Shown here one piece after another: positions 1 through 13,400 of a DNA stretch of 64,000 nt (within the stretch, counting starts at the first letter, position 1; every line of letters starts with the position of its first letter). Source of the DNA: Cynocephalus volans (lineage: Eukaryota > Chordata > Mammalia > Dermoptera > Cynocephalidae); NCBI RefSeq assembly GCF_027409185.1, contig NC_084462.1, positions 83,500,179 to 83,564,178 on the forward strand. Reading direction: 5' to 3'. The translations under genes were made by a program, and so were the position numbers. The notes under the pieces were generated by a model that ran no database searches, had not been told where the DNA came from, and saw only the letters and a program-made list of their open reading frames with translations.

Positions 1-255
1 AGAGCAGTACTGAATGAAATTGAAAACCAAAAAACAATTCAAAAGATCAATGAATCAAAAAGTTGGTTTTTTGAGAAGATAAATAAAATTGACAAACCAT
101 TAGCATGGCTAACAAAAAAAAGAAGAGAGAAGACTCAAATAACAAAAATTAGAAACGAAAAAGGCGATATTACAACTGATTCATCTGAAATACAAGGAAT
201 CATTTGAGACTAGTATAAACAACTATACACCAACAAATTTGAAAATCTGGAGGAA

Positions 256-1539
256 ATGGATAAATTTCTGGACAGACACAAGCTCCCAAAACTGAACCAT
301 GAAGACGTAGAAAATTTGAACAGACCAATAACAATAAAGGAGATTGAAGCTGTTATCAGAAGGCTCCCAACAAAGAAAAGCCCAGGACCAGATGGATTCA
401 CAGCAGAATTTTACCAAACATTCAAAGAGGAATTGACACCGATTCTTTACAAACTATTCCAAAAGATTGAAACGGACGCAAATCTCCCAAACTCATTCTA
501 TGAAGCAAACATCATCCTGATACCAAAACCAGGTAAAGATATAACCAAAAAAGAAAACTACAGGCCGATTTCCTTGATGAATATAGATGCAAAAATCCTC
601 ACTAAAATACTAGCAAACAGAATACAGCAACACATACGTAAAATTATTCACCAGGATCAAGTGAGATTCATCCCAGGGATGCAAGGTTGGTTCAACATAC
701 GCAAATCAATAAATGTGATACACCATAGTAATAAAGTCAAACACAAGGACCACATGATCATCTCTATCGATGCTGAAAAAGAATTTGATAAAGTTCAGCA
801 CTCATTCATGACAAAGACCCTCTATAAGTTAGGTATAGAGGGAAAGTATCTCAACATAATTAAAGCCATATATGCCAAACCCACTGCCAATATCATCCTG
901 AATGGGGAAAAGCTGAAAGCTTTTCCTTTAAGAAAAGGAACTAGACAAGGATGCCCACTCTCACCACTCCTATTCAACATAGTGTTGGAAGTACTAGCCA
1001 GAGCAATCAGAGAAGAGAAGCATATAAAGGGCATCCAGATTGGAAAAGATGAAGTCAAACTGTCCCTGTTTGCAGATGACATGATCCTATATATCGAACA
1101 GCCTAAAACCTCTACAAAAAAACTGTTGGAATTGATAAATGATTTCAGCACAGTAGCAGGATACAAAATCAACACACAAAAATCAGTAGCATTTCTTTTC
1201 TCCAATAGTGAACATGCAGAACGAGAAATCAAGAAAGCCTACCCATTTACAATAGCCACCAAAAAAATAAAATACTTAGGAATTGAGTTAACCAAGGGTG
1301 TGAAAAATCTCTATAATGAGAACTACAAACCACTGCTGAGAGAAATTAGAGAGGATATAAGAAGATGGAAATATATCCCATGCTCTTGGATTGGAAGAAT
1401 CAACATAGTGAAAATGTCCATACTACCCAAAGTGATATACAAATTCAATGCAATCCCCATCAAAATTCCAAAGACATTTTTCTCAGAAATGGAAAAACTA
1501 TCCAGACATTTATATGGAACAATAAAAGACCACGCATAG
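256..1539 (+). pseudogene. L1 ORF2 fragment, reverse transcriptase domain (broken)
   Basis: This is the open segment of the L1 ORF2 frame between two nonsense codons (205-213) and a frameshift near 1495. It encodes the reverse transcriptase palm and fingers. Visible motifs are [43 protein letters not shown] and LFADDMILY. The last few dozen residues after the frameshift are not genuine. The segment is a decayed element protein, not a host gene. Confidence 0.93.
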
Positions 1540-2798
1540 CCAAAGCAACGCTGAGCAAAAAAAATAAAGCTGGAGGCATAACACTACCTGACTTTAAGCT
1601 ATACTACAAAGCTATAATAACCAAAACAGTATGGTACTGGCATAAAAACAGACACACTGACCAATGGAATAGAATAGAGAATCCAGAAATCAACCCACAC
1701 ACTTACTGCCATCTGATCTTTGACAAAGGCACCAAGCCTATTCACTGGGGAAGGGACTGCCTTTTCAGCAAATGGTGCTGGGATAACTGGATATCCATAT
1801 GCAGGAGAATGAAACTAGATCCATACCTCTCACTGTATACTAAAATCAACTCAAAATGGATTAAGGATTTAAATATACACCCTGAAACAATAAAACTTCT
1901 TAAAGAAAACATAGGGGAAACACTTCAGGAAATAGGACTGGGCACAGACTTCATGAATACGACCCCAAAAGCACGGGCAACCAAAGGAAAAATAAACAAA
2001 TGGGATTATATCAAACTAAAAAGCTTCTGCACAGCAAAAGAAACAATTAACAGAGTTAAAAGACAACCAACAGAGTGGGAGAAAATATTTGCAAAATATA
2101 CATCTGACAAAGGAATAATATCCAGAATATATAAGGAGCTCAAACAACTTTACAAGAAGAAAACAAGCAACCCAATTAAAACATGGGCAAACGAGCTAAG
2201 TAGGCATTTCTCTAAGGAAGATATCCAAATGGCCAACAGACATAGGAAAAAATGCTCAACATCACTCAGCATCCGGGAAATGCAAATCAAAACCACATTG
2301 AGATACCATCTAACCCCAGTTAGGATGGCTAAAATCCAAAAGACTCTGAACAATAAATGCTGGCGAGGTTGCGGAGAAAAAGGAACTGTCATACATTGTT
2401 GGTGGGACTGCAAAATGGTGCAGCCTCTATGGAAAATGGTATGGAGGTTCCTCAAACAATTGCAGATAGATCTACCATACGACCCAGCTATCCCACTGCT
2501 GGGAATATACCCAGAGGAATGGAAATCATCAAGTCGAAGGTATACCTGTTCCCCAATGTTCATCGCAGCACTCTTTACAATAGCCAAGAGTTGGAACCAG
2601 CCCAAATGTCCATCATCAGATGAGTGGATACGGAACATGTGGTACATCTACACAATGGAATACTACTTAGCTATAAAAACGAATGAAATACTGCCATTTG
2701 CAACAACATGGATGGACCTTGAGAGAATTATATTAAGTGAAACAAGTCAGGCACAGAAAGAGAAATACCACATGTTCTCACTTATTGGTGGGAGCTAA
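1497..2798 (+). pseudogene. L1 ORF2 fragment, C-terminal region (after frameshift)
   Basis: After the one-base frameshift, the rest of ORF2 continues in another frame to TAA at 2796-2798. It contains the conserved L1 C-terminal segment with the cysteine/histidine knuckle ([18 protein letters not shown]) and the ending HMFSLIGGS. Upstream residues of this reading frame (from 1365) are out of the true frame. This is a non-functional remnant. Confidence 0.92.
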
Positions 2799-3030
2799 AA
2801 ATTAATATATAAATTCACACACACACACACAAACCGGGGGTGGGGAGGAAGATATAACAACCACAACTACTTGAAGTTGATACGACAAGCAAACAGAAAG
2901 GACATTGTTGGGGGGGAGGGGGGGAAGGAGAAGGGAGGGAGGTTTTGGTGATGGGGAGCAATAATCAGCCACAATGTATATCGACAAAATAAAACAAAAC
3001 AAAAACAACAACAAAAAAATAAATAAAAGA

Positions 3031-4357
3031 ATGTTGAACTAAAACCGCTGAGATATAAAACCGGTTAGTATCCTACAGGATACTCAAAGTGTAGCCTCTT
3101 GGATAATCTCTATTGGACAGAAAAAATTTATTTCACCCTAATAGTTTTCTACAAATTTACCTTTAAATTTATAATAAACTCTCTGGGCCCTAATCAATTG
3201 AAATTGGAAATCAAGTAATCAGATGACCTCAGGTGAACATTAGAAAATACTGTAGCATATCATTAAAAGTCACGCAATCATCTTTACATCTTATTTCAAG
3301 TTTTGAATAAATTATCTGTAAACATGCTAAGTTTTATACTGTTAGAGACCAACCTCTTTGTATCTTCTCTTTTTGAAATATTTATTTACAAGAGATTCGA
3401 GAATCATTAACAGATGATTCACATCTCTATTTTGCCTGGTTGTCATTTGAGCACTAGTTTCAAATTGTTTGTAGTAGAGTTCTTTAGAACACAGACTGTC
3501 AACTTGGATCTAATGTGTTCACTGTGTTTGTGCGATAATAGAATCAGAAGATTTAGATGTGTAGAACAAGTGGGTAAGAATACCAATCACTTTAATGAGT
3601 TGAGTTTTGAAGTTGAAAGGACTTTCAAATAGAAAAGGGAGAACAAACCAGGTAGAGTGACCAGTGTATGCTGGTTTAGGACTTGAGTCTAGATTGTTGC
3701 CAGTGACCACAAGTTTGTAACATCAGTTCTTTTTTTTTTTTCTTTCTTTCTTTTTCCCTGCTTTAATCCAACTGAAGTATTGCTGATGGTTATTTTCATA
3801 AAAACTGTTTGATCTTGTTGCTTCTCTGCTTGAAAAATTTAAATTGCTTTGTGTTGCTAACATATAGACTATTTTACTTGGTGTGGGAGTTCTTCCATTC
3901 TTCCCTACTTCTTGGTTTCTTCAGCAATGCTGTTCATACCTTAAAAATATAGGCCTTTACTGCTGGTGTCTTTTCCCCATTCACCATTCCCCCAACCCTT
4001 GACTGACTTAAATGATCAAATTGGTTTCTCCTTTTCCTTTAGCTCGGCCTGGCCAAATCCTGCATTATCTTTCTTACCCAATATTGTTCTTCATTCCAAC
4101 AATATGACTGTTCAAATTATTCTAGCAGCCCAGGAGAATCTCCTTGTCTTAGTAGTTTGGTTGTTTTTGTTCATACAGATATGCAATCATATCATGTCCT
4201 GTATGGTAAATCTCTGGGTGGGTTGTCTTTTGATTTCACCTGGAAGGCAGCGAGCCACTTTTCATAGCTTATGACATATGTAGTGCTTCCTATAGCATTT
4301 TAATTATAGAATTTTAAAAAATGTGTGCCACAAGTCAATATGTTCTTGTATTTGTAG
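3031..4357. other. Region upstream of the first CCPG1 coding exon
   Basis: This AT-rich stretch between the L1 tail and the first CCPG1 coding exon is probably part of a CCPG1 5' UTR intron, because the first coding exon has a good acceptor (TTTGTAG at 4351-4357) and only nine untranslated bases. A T/CTTT-rich run lies at 3729-3756. I see no promoter, CpG cluster or coding exon here, so the CCPG1 promoter must lie to the left of the window. Confidence 0.6.
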
Positions 4358-4426
4358 ACCTGAAAAATGTCTGAAAATTCCAGTGACAGTGATTCATCTT
4401 GTGGTTGGACTGTCATCAATCATGAG
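4358..4426 (+). CDS. CCPG1: CCPG1 coding exon 1 (start codon, LIR motif)
   Basis: The acceptor ends TTTGTAG at 4357. ATG is at 4367-4369 and the donor is GTATGA at 4427. The 60 coding bases give residues 1-20, including SCGWTVI, the ATG8-binding LIR. The exon ends in phase 0. The start was chosen because it matches the known CCPG1 N-terminus [11 protein letters not shown]. Confidence 0.96.
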
Positions 4427-7400
4427 GTATGATGTTTAATACTTTTTATAAGGTAATTTGTAGTATTACAGTGTTAGCAGTGATGTAAACTGTCTTCTTT
4501 GGAGGCCAGTATTTTTCTGTTTAAGGCAGAGGTTCCATTGTCTACATTTAAGCAAAAGCTCCCATTGGACATTTTCCCATCAACATTAAACTTCACTGCT
4601 AAAAACTCTTCATGGACCAGCATCTTTTAAATTGTTGTACATAGGTTTCCCTAGCTTTGAGATATTAGGCAAATATTTATTGAGGGTTTATTACAACCCA
4701 TTGTGGTATAGATTGTTTTCATTCTCATTTTATAGTTGAGAAAACTACAGCTGAGAGAGATTAAATAATTTGGTCAAGATTTTGTAACTAGAAAATATCA
4801 GAGCCTGGATTTGAACAGACAAGAAAGGAAGATGGAGAATGTATGTTTCACTTATGTTATGCCATGTTACATTAGGAGAACTTGATAGGAAAAGGACTAT
4901 GGGTAGAACCCTATCACAAAATGAATTTTATGGTAGAAGAATGATATACATACAATGAATGTACATAACTAGTACATGATAGACATTGCTTTATGTGTAA
5001 GCTCATTATAGAAAAACTCTTAGGATACTGATGAACAGACACAGTAAAATAAAAATTATCTGTACTTGTTGAAAATTTTAATGGAGTTTTCTATAGTTAT
5101 CCCTTTTGTTTGTAGGATCTCGTTAAGCCTCACTTGTTTTCCTTCATTAATAAAAATTTTAAATGGTAATTTTTTTTACAATTACTTTGATAATTTAAGG
5201 TTTAGACAATTTGTCATGTCTTCTAGAAAACAGCATTAACAAAAAAGCATGATTGTTTTTTATGCATTAAAGTTTCAGAATTTAATAGCAACTATACTAG
5301 TTGAGATCCAGGTGGTTCTTTTTTTAAAAATCATAAATGACTTTTCTGTTTTTAACCTGTTTTCTGCAAAGGTAGATCAACTCCCATAGCAACTTTTCCT
5401 TCAAGGATAATTAACAATATAGGAGGAAGGCAGCTATGGGACTCTTACTTGTGGGTCTGCAGGGTGGAGCAAGACAACAAACCTCTTTGGTACTTAGTCA
5501 AGTGTGTCATTAGAGTGTTCTGTATTAGACATCATGTCACTGAGTAAATCATATTTGTACGTTTATCCCTCTTCCTCTATGTCTAGTTTTCAAGTTCTAC
5601 TTTTTCTTGCTAATGTCTCTTACATGTTTCCTCTTCCTTTCTTTCACCATTCTGATTTAGGCCAGAACTGGTTTCCCCAGGAATCCTTAATCCAATTCTA
5701 ACCTTGCCTTAGCTTCTACAATTCTGCTACTATAGGCAACCTCAAGTCTTACATCCTGAATTTTCTTCAAGACTCCCATCTTAAAGGCTACTCCTTTCAT
5801 GAATCTTTTAATTTTTGCTGTTTTAAGTTATGTATATCAAGAGAACTCAGACTTTTCAATTTCTTGGATCAGCAAACTATTGGAGAAATGGGGAGAGGCA
5901 GAATCAGCTTAGTGTTTAACTTTATTTTTGCTAATTAAGGCAGGAAAAAGACAGTAAGATCTGCTATTTTATTAAAGAAAAGAGAATCTGACATCAAAGG
6001 AGGAAGGATAACCTCAGGAAATAGCCTAAAATTTTATAAGGAAAATATTCCATTAACCTAATGGGTTCATTTAATCCATGCCCTTAAACATTTTTAGTTT
6101 ACACTGCCATAATAAGCATGTTGCTGTTTCTCTGAATATATTGTAAATTTGAATTTTTTTTTTTTTTTTTTTTTTTGGTGACTGGCTGGTAAAGGGACCT
6201 GAGCCTGTGACCTTAGTGCTCTAACCAACTGAGCTAACTGGCCAGCCTGTAAATTTGAATTTTGGATTTGAATTTTTTATATCCCACAACACCTAGCAAA
6301 GAACCTTGTCTAGAATAGTTGCATAAATGTTAAGTAAGAAGCAAATTAATAGAAATAGCTAAGTTCAGACACATCATCTGGGATTCAGATTTATTGCTTT
6401 GGGCTCATAAAATAATAGAGCATTCTGCTTTGGGGCTAATTCGACTTAGAATCTAAACCTCTGACTCTGTTCTGCCATAGGCCTTTATGGACTAAATTGC
6501 ACAAAAGCCAATCAGATTAGATGCTATTCTTTAGGAGTATAGTAGCATCTGGGATTTTTAATAATGGAAGCATTTACATGTAGTCAAATCCAGCTTTGAG
6601 AAGCTAATAGGCAAATAACTGAATAATTATCACTTTTTTCCTAGGGATCTGATGTAGAGATGGTGAATTCTGTTACAGCCAGTGACAGCTGTGCACTCAC
6701 ACAAGAATGTTCATCTTCAGAGCAAGAGGAGCTACAAGTATTGCAGGTAGAGGAGGGAGGTAAGTTGTTAAGAAATTCTGATTTTTTTTTTTTTTAGATA
6801 AGATGTGTGAGTGACATTTTCAGTCTTTCCTTCTTTCTGGCTAATCTAAGTAATCAGGTCACTGAAGGACTAGAACTTTAGCATGGATTTAGAGAAGGCA
6901 TGCAGAACCCAGTGTCACCAGTCTGCCCCAGGGGTTTGTTTATTTGCGGCTGTAGTATATTTTTGGGCCTCTGGATACACTTTGATAATACAGATGTAAC
7001 CAGTCACTAAATATTATGTTACATGGTTTAACATGAATTTGTCAGTTTAATTTATATTTACTTGTCATTAGTAATATTAAGACTATAATGTTAAGACTTA
7101 ACTAGTAATGTTAAGTAATATACAAAATTACTAATTCATCACAAGAGATTTACTAAACTCTTCTTCACTTATCGTGCTATAGAGTATTCTGGTTAGAATT
7201 TGGTAAAATATTGTTTCATTACTGTATTACTTTGATGTTGTATGTACTTTTTGTGGGATATGATGCCTACATTATTTGTATAGAGAAATACAGCTCCCAA
7301 TTAATTACTGTATACTCTCATCTTCATATTTAAATTACTTCCTAAACTTTTTTAAAAAATTGCAATAAAATGTAAACAGAACATTTTCCCCTCAGGAGAT

Positions 7401-10400
7401 GAAAGTGAATGTGTCAAGGCTAGAAATAGAAGAGATTATACCTGGTAATTATTTTTTTCCAGCCTATGTGTTGATTACTATTCTCATTTGAACAATGAAT
7501 TCTCATCTTTTGTGGGTCAGAGATCCTTTTGAGAATCTGAAAGCTATGCATGGTCTCTTCTAAGAAATGCATTTACTCATGTGTAAAAAATATTCATACT
7601 TCTTTGGGAGTCCTTGGACCAAAGACTACCTTTGTTGAGTCTTATCTCCAAATTAAGTTAATATTCTGTTAGGGGTTATGTAACACTCAAAAATAGTATT
7701 TATTTTTTCCCCTATTCTTTGGAGGTGTTAAATTACATAAGAAATATATGTTCATGATAGGGAAAAAATAATGATAAATGAAAAAAATTAAAAATGGCCT
7801 GTAATTCTTTTATCTGTAAATAATTGCTGTTGACACTTGGTGTATATTCTTTGTGCATACGTTTATATCTTTATTATATTTAATATTTTTAATTTCTGTT
7901 AACATTTTATACTGTTTTTCATTTAAAATATATTGTGAACTCAGTGTTCTGTTTGTGCGTGTTTTCTTTGATGAGATTCTTATAAAATATATCTTTTGTA
8001 TTGACATTTTGTTTTTCTGTGTTTTTGAGATTTTTTAATTTAATTTTATTTTTATTTTTATTTTTTGTCTTTTTCGTGACCGACACTCAGCCAATGAGTG
8101 AACCGGCCAGTCCTATATAGGATCCCAACCTGCGGTGGGAGCGTTGCTGCGCTCCCAGCGCCGCACTCTCCCGAGTGAGCCACGGGCTCGGCCCGAGATT
8201 TTTTTTTTTTTATAGTTTCTTTTTCATTGTAAAGCATTTGTAATTCAAACCCATAGTTTTGGGCCTTATGGTACGAAGCATTGACAACCATCAGAATGGT
8301 GGTATCATTAGGAATTTTTCAATGAACTTTTAAGAATTCATGAAACATGCCAGCAGGTATCTGAGAATAGATTTTCCATATTAACAGGTTTTTACAAACA
8401 CTTTGGATTAAGTAATTTGGTATAGTAAGGTACAAGTTTTATGTCTTTAGACCTGTTAGCTATTTTCTGTTTGGTTTTTTTGGTTTGGTACAGGGATCGA
8501 ACCCTGGACCTTGGTGTTATCAGCACTACATTAACCAACTGAGCTAACTGGCCAGCCCTTGTTTTGATCTGAGTTCTTAGTAGGTCCTAAATTAGTTCAG
8601 TTTGGTATCTAAAATTATTTCCTGCTAGTTTAAAATAATGGAAATTTATTAGTAACAGTGGAGTGACTGTTATAATTGTATGTGGCATTTCATTAAATCC
8701 ACTTTAACATATTAGGAATAGATTTTTATGTTCCCCAGTTTTATGTAGACTACAAACCATCAACAGAGTGTTTTAAATGAAGAAATAATTTTACTGGTCT
8801 TTGCTTTATATCAGAAAGTGGACAAAATGGCACAGTGTTAGTGGGAGAAACTGCTTATCCATCTTTGGAAGAAACCAAGTCAACAGTTGAGGTAAACTTG
8901 TATTTTACTCTGTAGATGTATGATAAATAGTATCCTTAGAGAATAGTAAGTAAAGCCTCCATTTCTGGTTGTACATTCTATTCTTATTTGAGTTATAAGC
9001 AATTTTTGAAAATTTTGAGTTTCCACAGTTTAAAGGTTAAAATTAGCTTCTATTTTGACTTCCAATTAAGTGAGATATCTTTTAATTTAGAAAAATAATT
9101 TTTTAGTATTTTGTTAAAGACCTGTTCTTTTAACCTCTAATATAATTTTCTTTAGAAATAGATTGCATTCTTGAATTATATTGAGAAATTAAGCTATTAG
9201 GTTTTGTGTCTAAAATGAAGGTTAGTTTTTAAGTTTGATAACAAACTAAATCTTATCCTTTGGAGTTTTATTTGATTTCTAGATAAAACTAGATAGCTAG
9301 ATGATCTTTGCATGGTGTCTTAATCTGTTTGTACTACTGTAACAAAGTACCTGAGACGGGGTGATTTATAAAGAACAGAAATTTGTTTCTTACAGTTCTG
9401 GAAGCTGTGAAGTCCAAGATCAAGGTGCTGGCAGGTTCAATGTCTAGTGAGAGCTGTTCTCAGCTTCCAAAATGGCACCTTGTTGCTGTACCTTCAAGAG
9501 GGATGAATGCTGTGTCCTCATATGTCAGAAGGAATGGAAAGGCAAAAAGGGCTGATAGCTATGTGAAGCCTGTTTTATAAGGGCCTTAATCCTATTAATG
9601 AGAATGGTGCGCTCGTGACTTAATTACTTTCTAAAACCTCCAACTCTTAATACTATCACATTGCTGATTAAGTTACCAAATACGAATTTTGGGGGACACA
9701 AAATTCAGATCATAGTACATGGCCATAGCTGTGGAAGTTTATTACGTACATAACCAGAGAAGCATAATCAGTCTTTTATGGTTTCCTTGACTGTAGAGTT
9801 ATGTTCAAATAAACCCATGGAATTGGTGAGAGAGATGAACTCTCCTTTCTATGTTTTTTTTTTTTTTTTTTTTTTTTGGTGGCTTGCTTGAACAGGGATC
9901 TGAACCCTACCTTGGTGTTATCAGCATCGTGCTCTGAGTGAGCTAATGGGCCAGCCCCTCTTTCTATGGCTATTGAAGAGCAAAGATGGGCTTCTCAGCT
10001 TCTGCAGCTCACTAGAAGGCAATGGTCCAGTCCAATTCTGAGAGTTGCCAAAGGGTTTAATGTTGTTCTCAAGCTAAAAAATGAGCCTGCTATTGCATAA
10101 TCCTTTACTGTTGGGTAGGAATCGTATCTTTCATTTTAACCTCAAATTACCGTAATATTTAGTACAGTTATATACTTTGAACTTTGTAGAAAATATAAGG
10201 CCCTTAAATAATTGTTGAATTTACTGTTTCTAAAACAATGATTTTTCAGGCAGAGGAAGAAAAGTCACCTGAAGACAATGTCTGTTTTGGAACTGCCAGT
10301 GATGATTCTGATATTGTTACCCTTGAGCCACCTAAGTTAGAAGAAATTGGAAATCAAGAAGTTATCATTGTTAAAGAAGCACAGAGTTCAGAAGACTTTA

Positions 10401-13400
10401 ACATGGGCTCTTCCTCCAGCAGCCAGTATGCATTCTGTCAGCCAGAAACTGGTAAGAACTATATAAACATAAAGAATACACTGATAAGAGACTTAAGGAC
10501 TTCTATGACCACATTTTCTATAACAGCTTATTTTCTAACCCTAAATCTCTAGTTTGGAATATATTTGGGTAAAACTCCAGACAGTTTTTTATAAAGCCTG
10601 CTGTTATATATAGTGTTTTCCTAGACTCTGTGTCCTAGAGCACAGCAGTCATTTGGTGTAACCATAAATACCCTCGTATTAAATAGAAGACAAAATTTCA
10701 AGGAGATACACTCCAAAATTCATTTGCTGTTTTTTTTAGGTTTTTAAGAATGGGAGATTGAGTCATTATACCTAAAAGCAGGAGGCTATTAGTATTTTTG
10801 CTTACAATAGTGCGTGTTTTTATTATAGAAATAGCAAAAGAAATTCTTATTGAAGTTTTTCAGATCCATTCAATTATTAGTCAGTGAACAACTATTGAGT
10901 ACATACTACATGCCAAGCATTGTTCAAGGAGCTATCAATACAGCAGTCTCCCAAAGCTCCTCACCTTTGGATCTTTCGTTCTAGATTGTGTTATAAAAAT
11001 GTATCTATTATAAGTCCTGTTTTTAATGCAGTTAATGCCCATGGTTGAGACAGAATCAGTTGGAGGTTAAAGTGTGAGTTGCTAAGCTGGTTACTTTTCC
11101 ACAATTGATCATTTTAGTTTTAGGAATGTATATAATAACTTTCAAGGTGGTATAAATATGTAGACATAAAGTTTCTGGAAAATACATAACATACAAACCT
11201 GTAAGTAACCCACAATCATAACTTGAGGATGAATTATGGGAGAGACAACTTGGAACACTGCTAGTGATTCCAAAAATTTCCCAATTTGATGTAAAAATAG
11301 GAATATGCAGTATCTATTTTAGATAATTTTCTTAGATTTTACCATTCTTTTATATTTACATTTGGCAACCAGAATCAGGCAATGGAATTTCTGTCATTCC
11401 AGTTTAAGCTAAAAAAAATGTCAAATAGAGATTCTTGGCTACCTCATTTAATGATGAGTTATTTTCGGTTAGTGTATCAGTAATTTGCCTATGAACAGGA
11501 GCTTGAAAATACTTTATTCAGCTATTTAAATACTCATTTAAAAATAAGCATTTTTAGTGGTCAGAGGAAGAATTCAGCCTTTGTCAGAATAGCATACGTA
11601 GTACATTTATTTATGAGGGCTTAATTGATTTTAGAATTTTGGTTGTTCATCAAAAATTTTAAATTTTATTATTTTTTTTAAGCTCCATGATTTGTGCTGT
11701 ATTTAAGTAGTCTTTTTTCCCATCCTTCTCTTTCTCTGGTTTAATTTGAGAATATTCATGTGCCAGAAAAGTCAAATTGAACAGGAGTATTACAGAAAAG
11801 ACCAGGCAGACATACAAGAAACTGACCTATAAGACATAAAAGAAGCTACATACTGTTAATTTTTTTCAGGAACTTGGACATTTCTAAGCCCACTAGTCTA
11901 ATATTTATCTTCTTTCTGAACTCAGACTTCTTGGGAATTTTGCAAACTTAGTTAGGAGGGATATTTTATATCTTATATGTATTTTTACCCATTGCTATCC
12001 CTCCTAAAGGAATTAATTGTTTCAATAAATAAAATGTTAAATAAAGGTGAAATTTTGGACTATGCTGAAAGTATTGTATATAAATCAGTTGCCAAGAGTT
12101 TTTGTTCTCTTTCTCTTACTTTTTCCCCGTTGGTTTGTTGATTTCATGCTACCCATTGCTAAAGTACTTTGTTTTTTCCTTTCCCTTTCTTCTCCATCTT
12201 TATAGGATTTCAGTTTCAGGTTTTTTTTTCCCTACAAAATTATATTCTTGTGGCAGTGTACTTTTTGTTGATTTAAGAACACTACCAGCTTCCTCCAAAT
12301 GACCTCTATTCCCACCAAAAAGCAAAATTGGTAGTTGTATTGTGTGTATGTTTAAATAAAGGCATCATCATTACATATTAATTTAGCACAAATAACAATG
12401 TTAAGTATAATTAAAGTAAGTATTTTCAATTTTTTTCTTTTTTATTCTTTGTAATAAAGCTTTATACATCTTTTTTCCTGTTTATTCACAAAAGAAAGGT
12501 GGTGGGAGAAGCTGTGGAAGATTCCTGAATGCATAAGGGGATGGGATGATCAGCTGAAACACCATGTTCCTAGCCAACTCGCTTTCCAAGGTGGTGTGAC
12601 TAAATCTGACCAGCTTCTCTTGAGCTGAGTGTGCCTAGTCACATATACTATTTACTAAGTGCTTTAAAGATACCTGTTGTCATCTGTGATACTCTAAACA
12701 GATGTTCAAAATTGAACTTGTAAAAAGCTGGCTAAGCTTATTGCATGCCTTTGCATTGCTTGCATCTTGGACTATGGGCCAAATTAAGCTTTAAAAGAAG
12801 TTTAAAAATATTTTAGCTATTATATGTATGGGTTAAAAAAGATGGAAGCATTAGATAAGGACATGAATATATTTATGTGTTAAACTGGTTTATTAGAAAA
12901 TATAATGAAGGCAATATGTTAATCTAGAACTGAAAATTTATTTAAGGAATTTTGACAGTTTGTTTTTGCATTTAGCACTCTTAATTCTGTGTCAGGAAGT
13001 CTGACTTAAATTCAGCAACCATGATCATGAATACCTTTGTATTATGTAATGCTTTGTTTAAGTCTTCCTTTCTTTCTCTTTATCCAAGAAATGTAACCTC
13101 ACACCTGAGGCGACGGCATCTTGGAAAAACTAGTGATCAAGAATAACGAGATAAACATGATGGGCATAAGGGTTATGACCAAAAGATCTTTCAGTGGCAT
13201 CTGTATCACTCACTAAATATTAGGAATATCCATTCATTCAGTAGTGCCTTCTGTCTCTGTGTTTGTTGTTGTGTGAAAGCAAACTGAATCCCCATGATCC
13301 ATCTTTAATAATCATTGCCTAACCTAAGTCACCAGCTTTCCTGTGGCATGGATATCCTGTCTTCTCAATAACTGTTTTGCTTTTTTGGAGCATGAATGTT

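Larger units (their letters stand above)
1..3030 (+). mobile_element. LINE-1 3' portion: end of ORF2, 3' UTR, A-rich tail
   Basis: The window opens inside L1 ORF2 and runs through the reverse transcriptase and C-terminal zinc-knuckle-like region to a TAA at 2796-2798. A 3' UTR with a CA run (about 2814-2830), a G-rich tract (2908-2942) and an A-rich tail ending near 3030 follow. ORF2 is broken. It has in-frame TGA at 205-207 and TAG at 211-213, and a frameshift near 1492-1498, where this copy has five A and the 59-64 kb copy has six. The RT motif FADD is encoded at 1069-1080. The protein is very similar to that of the minus-strand copy, so both are young. The copy cannot move. The 5' end is outside the window, so no target-site duplication could be scored. 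Confidence 0.95.
4427..6644 (+). other. CCPG1 intron between coding exons 1 and 2
   Basis: The intron is AT-rich. It holds a decayed minus-strand MIR (about 4668-4825) and a minus-strand tRNA-Ile SINE (6158-6247). The acceptor is TTTTTTCCTAG at 6644. Nothing else is recognised. Confidence 0.85.
6760..8814 (+). other. CCPG1 intron between coding exons 2 and 3
   Basis: The intron is AT-rich and contains two minus-strand SINEs (8037-8194 and 8473-8558). A splice-like 49-nt segment at 7396-7444 was considered and rejected because it breaks the frame. No other feature is seen. Confidence 0.85.
8892..10249 (+). other. CCPG1 intron between coding exons 3 and 4
   Basis: It holds an old interspersed repeat (about 9318-9720) and a minus-strand SINE (9854-9956). 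The acceptor is ATTTTTCAG at 10249. Nothing else is recognised. Confidence 0.85.

Noticed and set aside
7396-7444. Splice-like 49-nt segment (CCCCTCAG acceptor, GTAATT donor) in CCPG1 intron 2
   Set aside because: Its length is not a multiple of three and reading on hits a stop within a few codons. At best a poison exon; no supporting signal beyond the splice dinucleotides.
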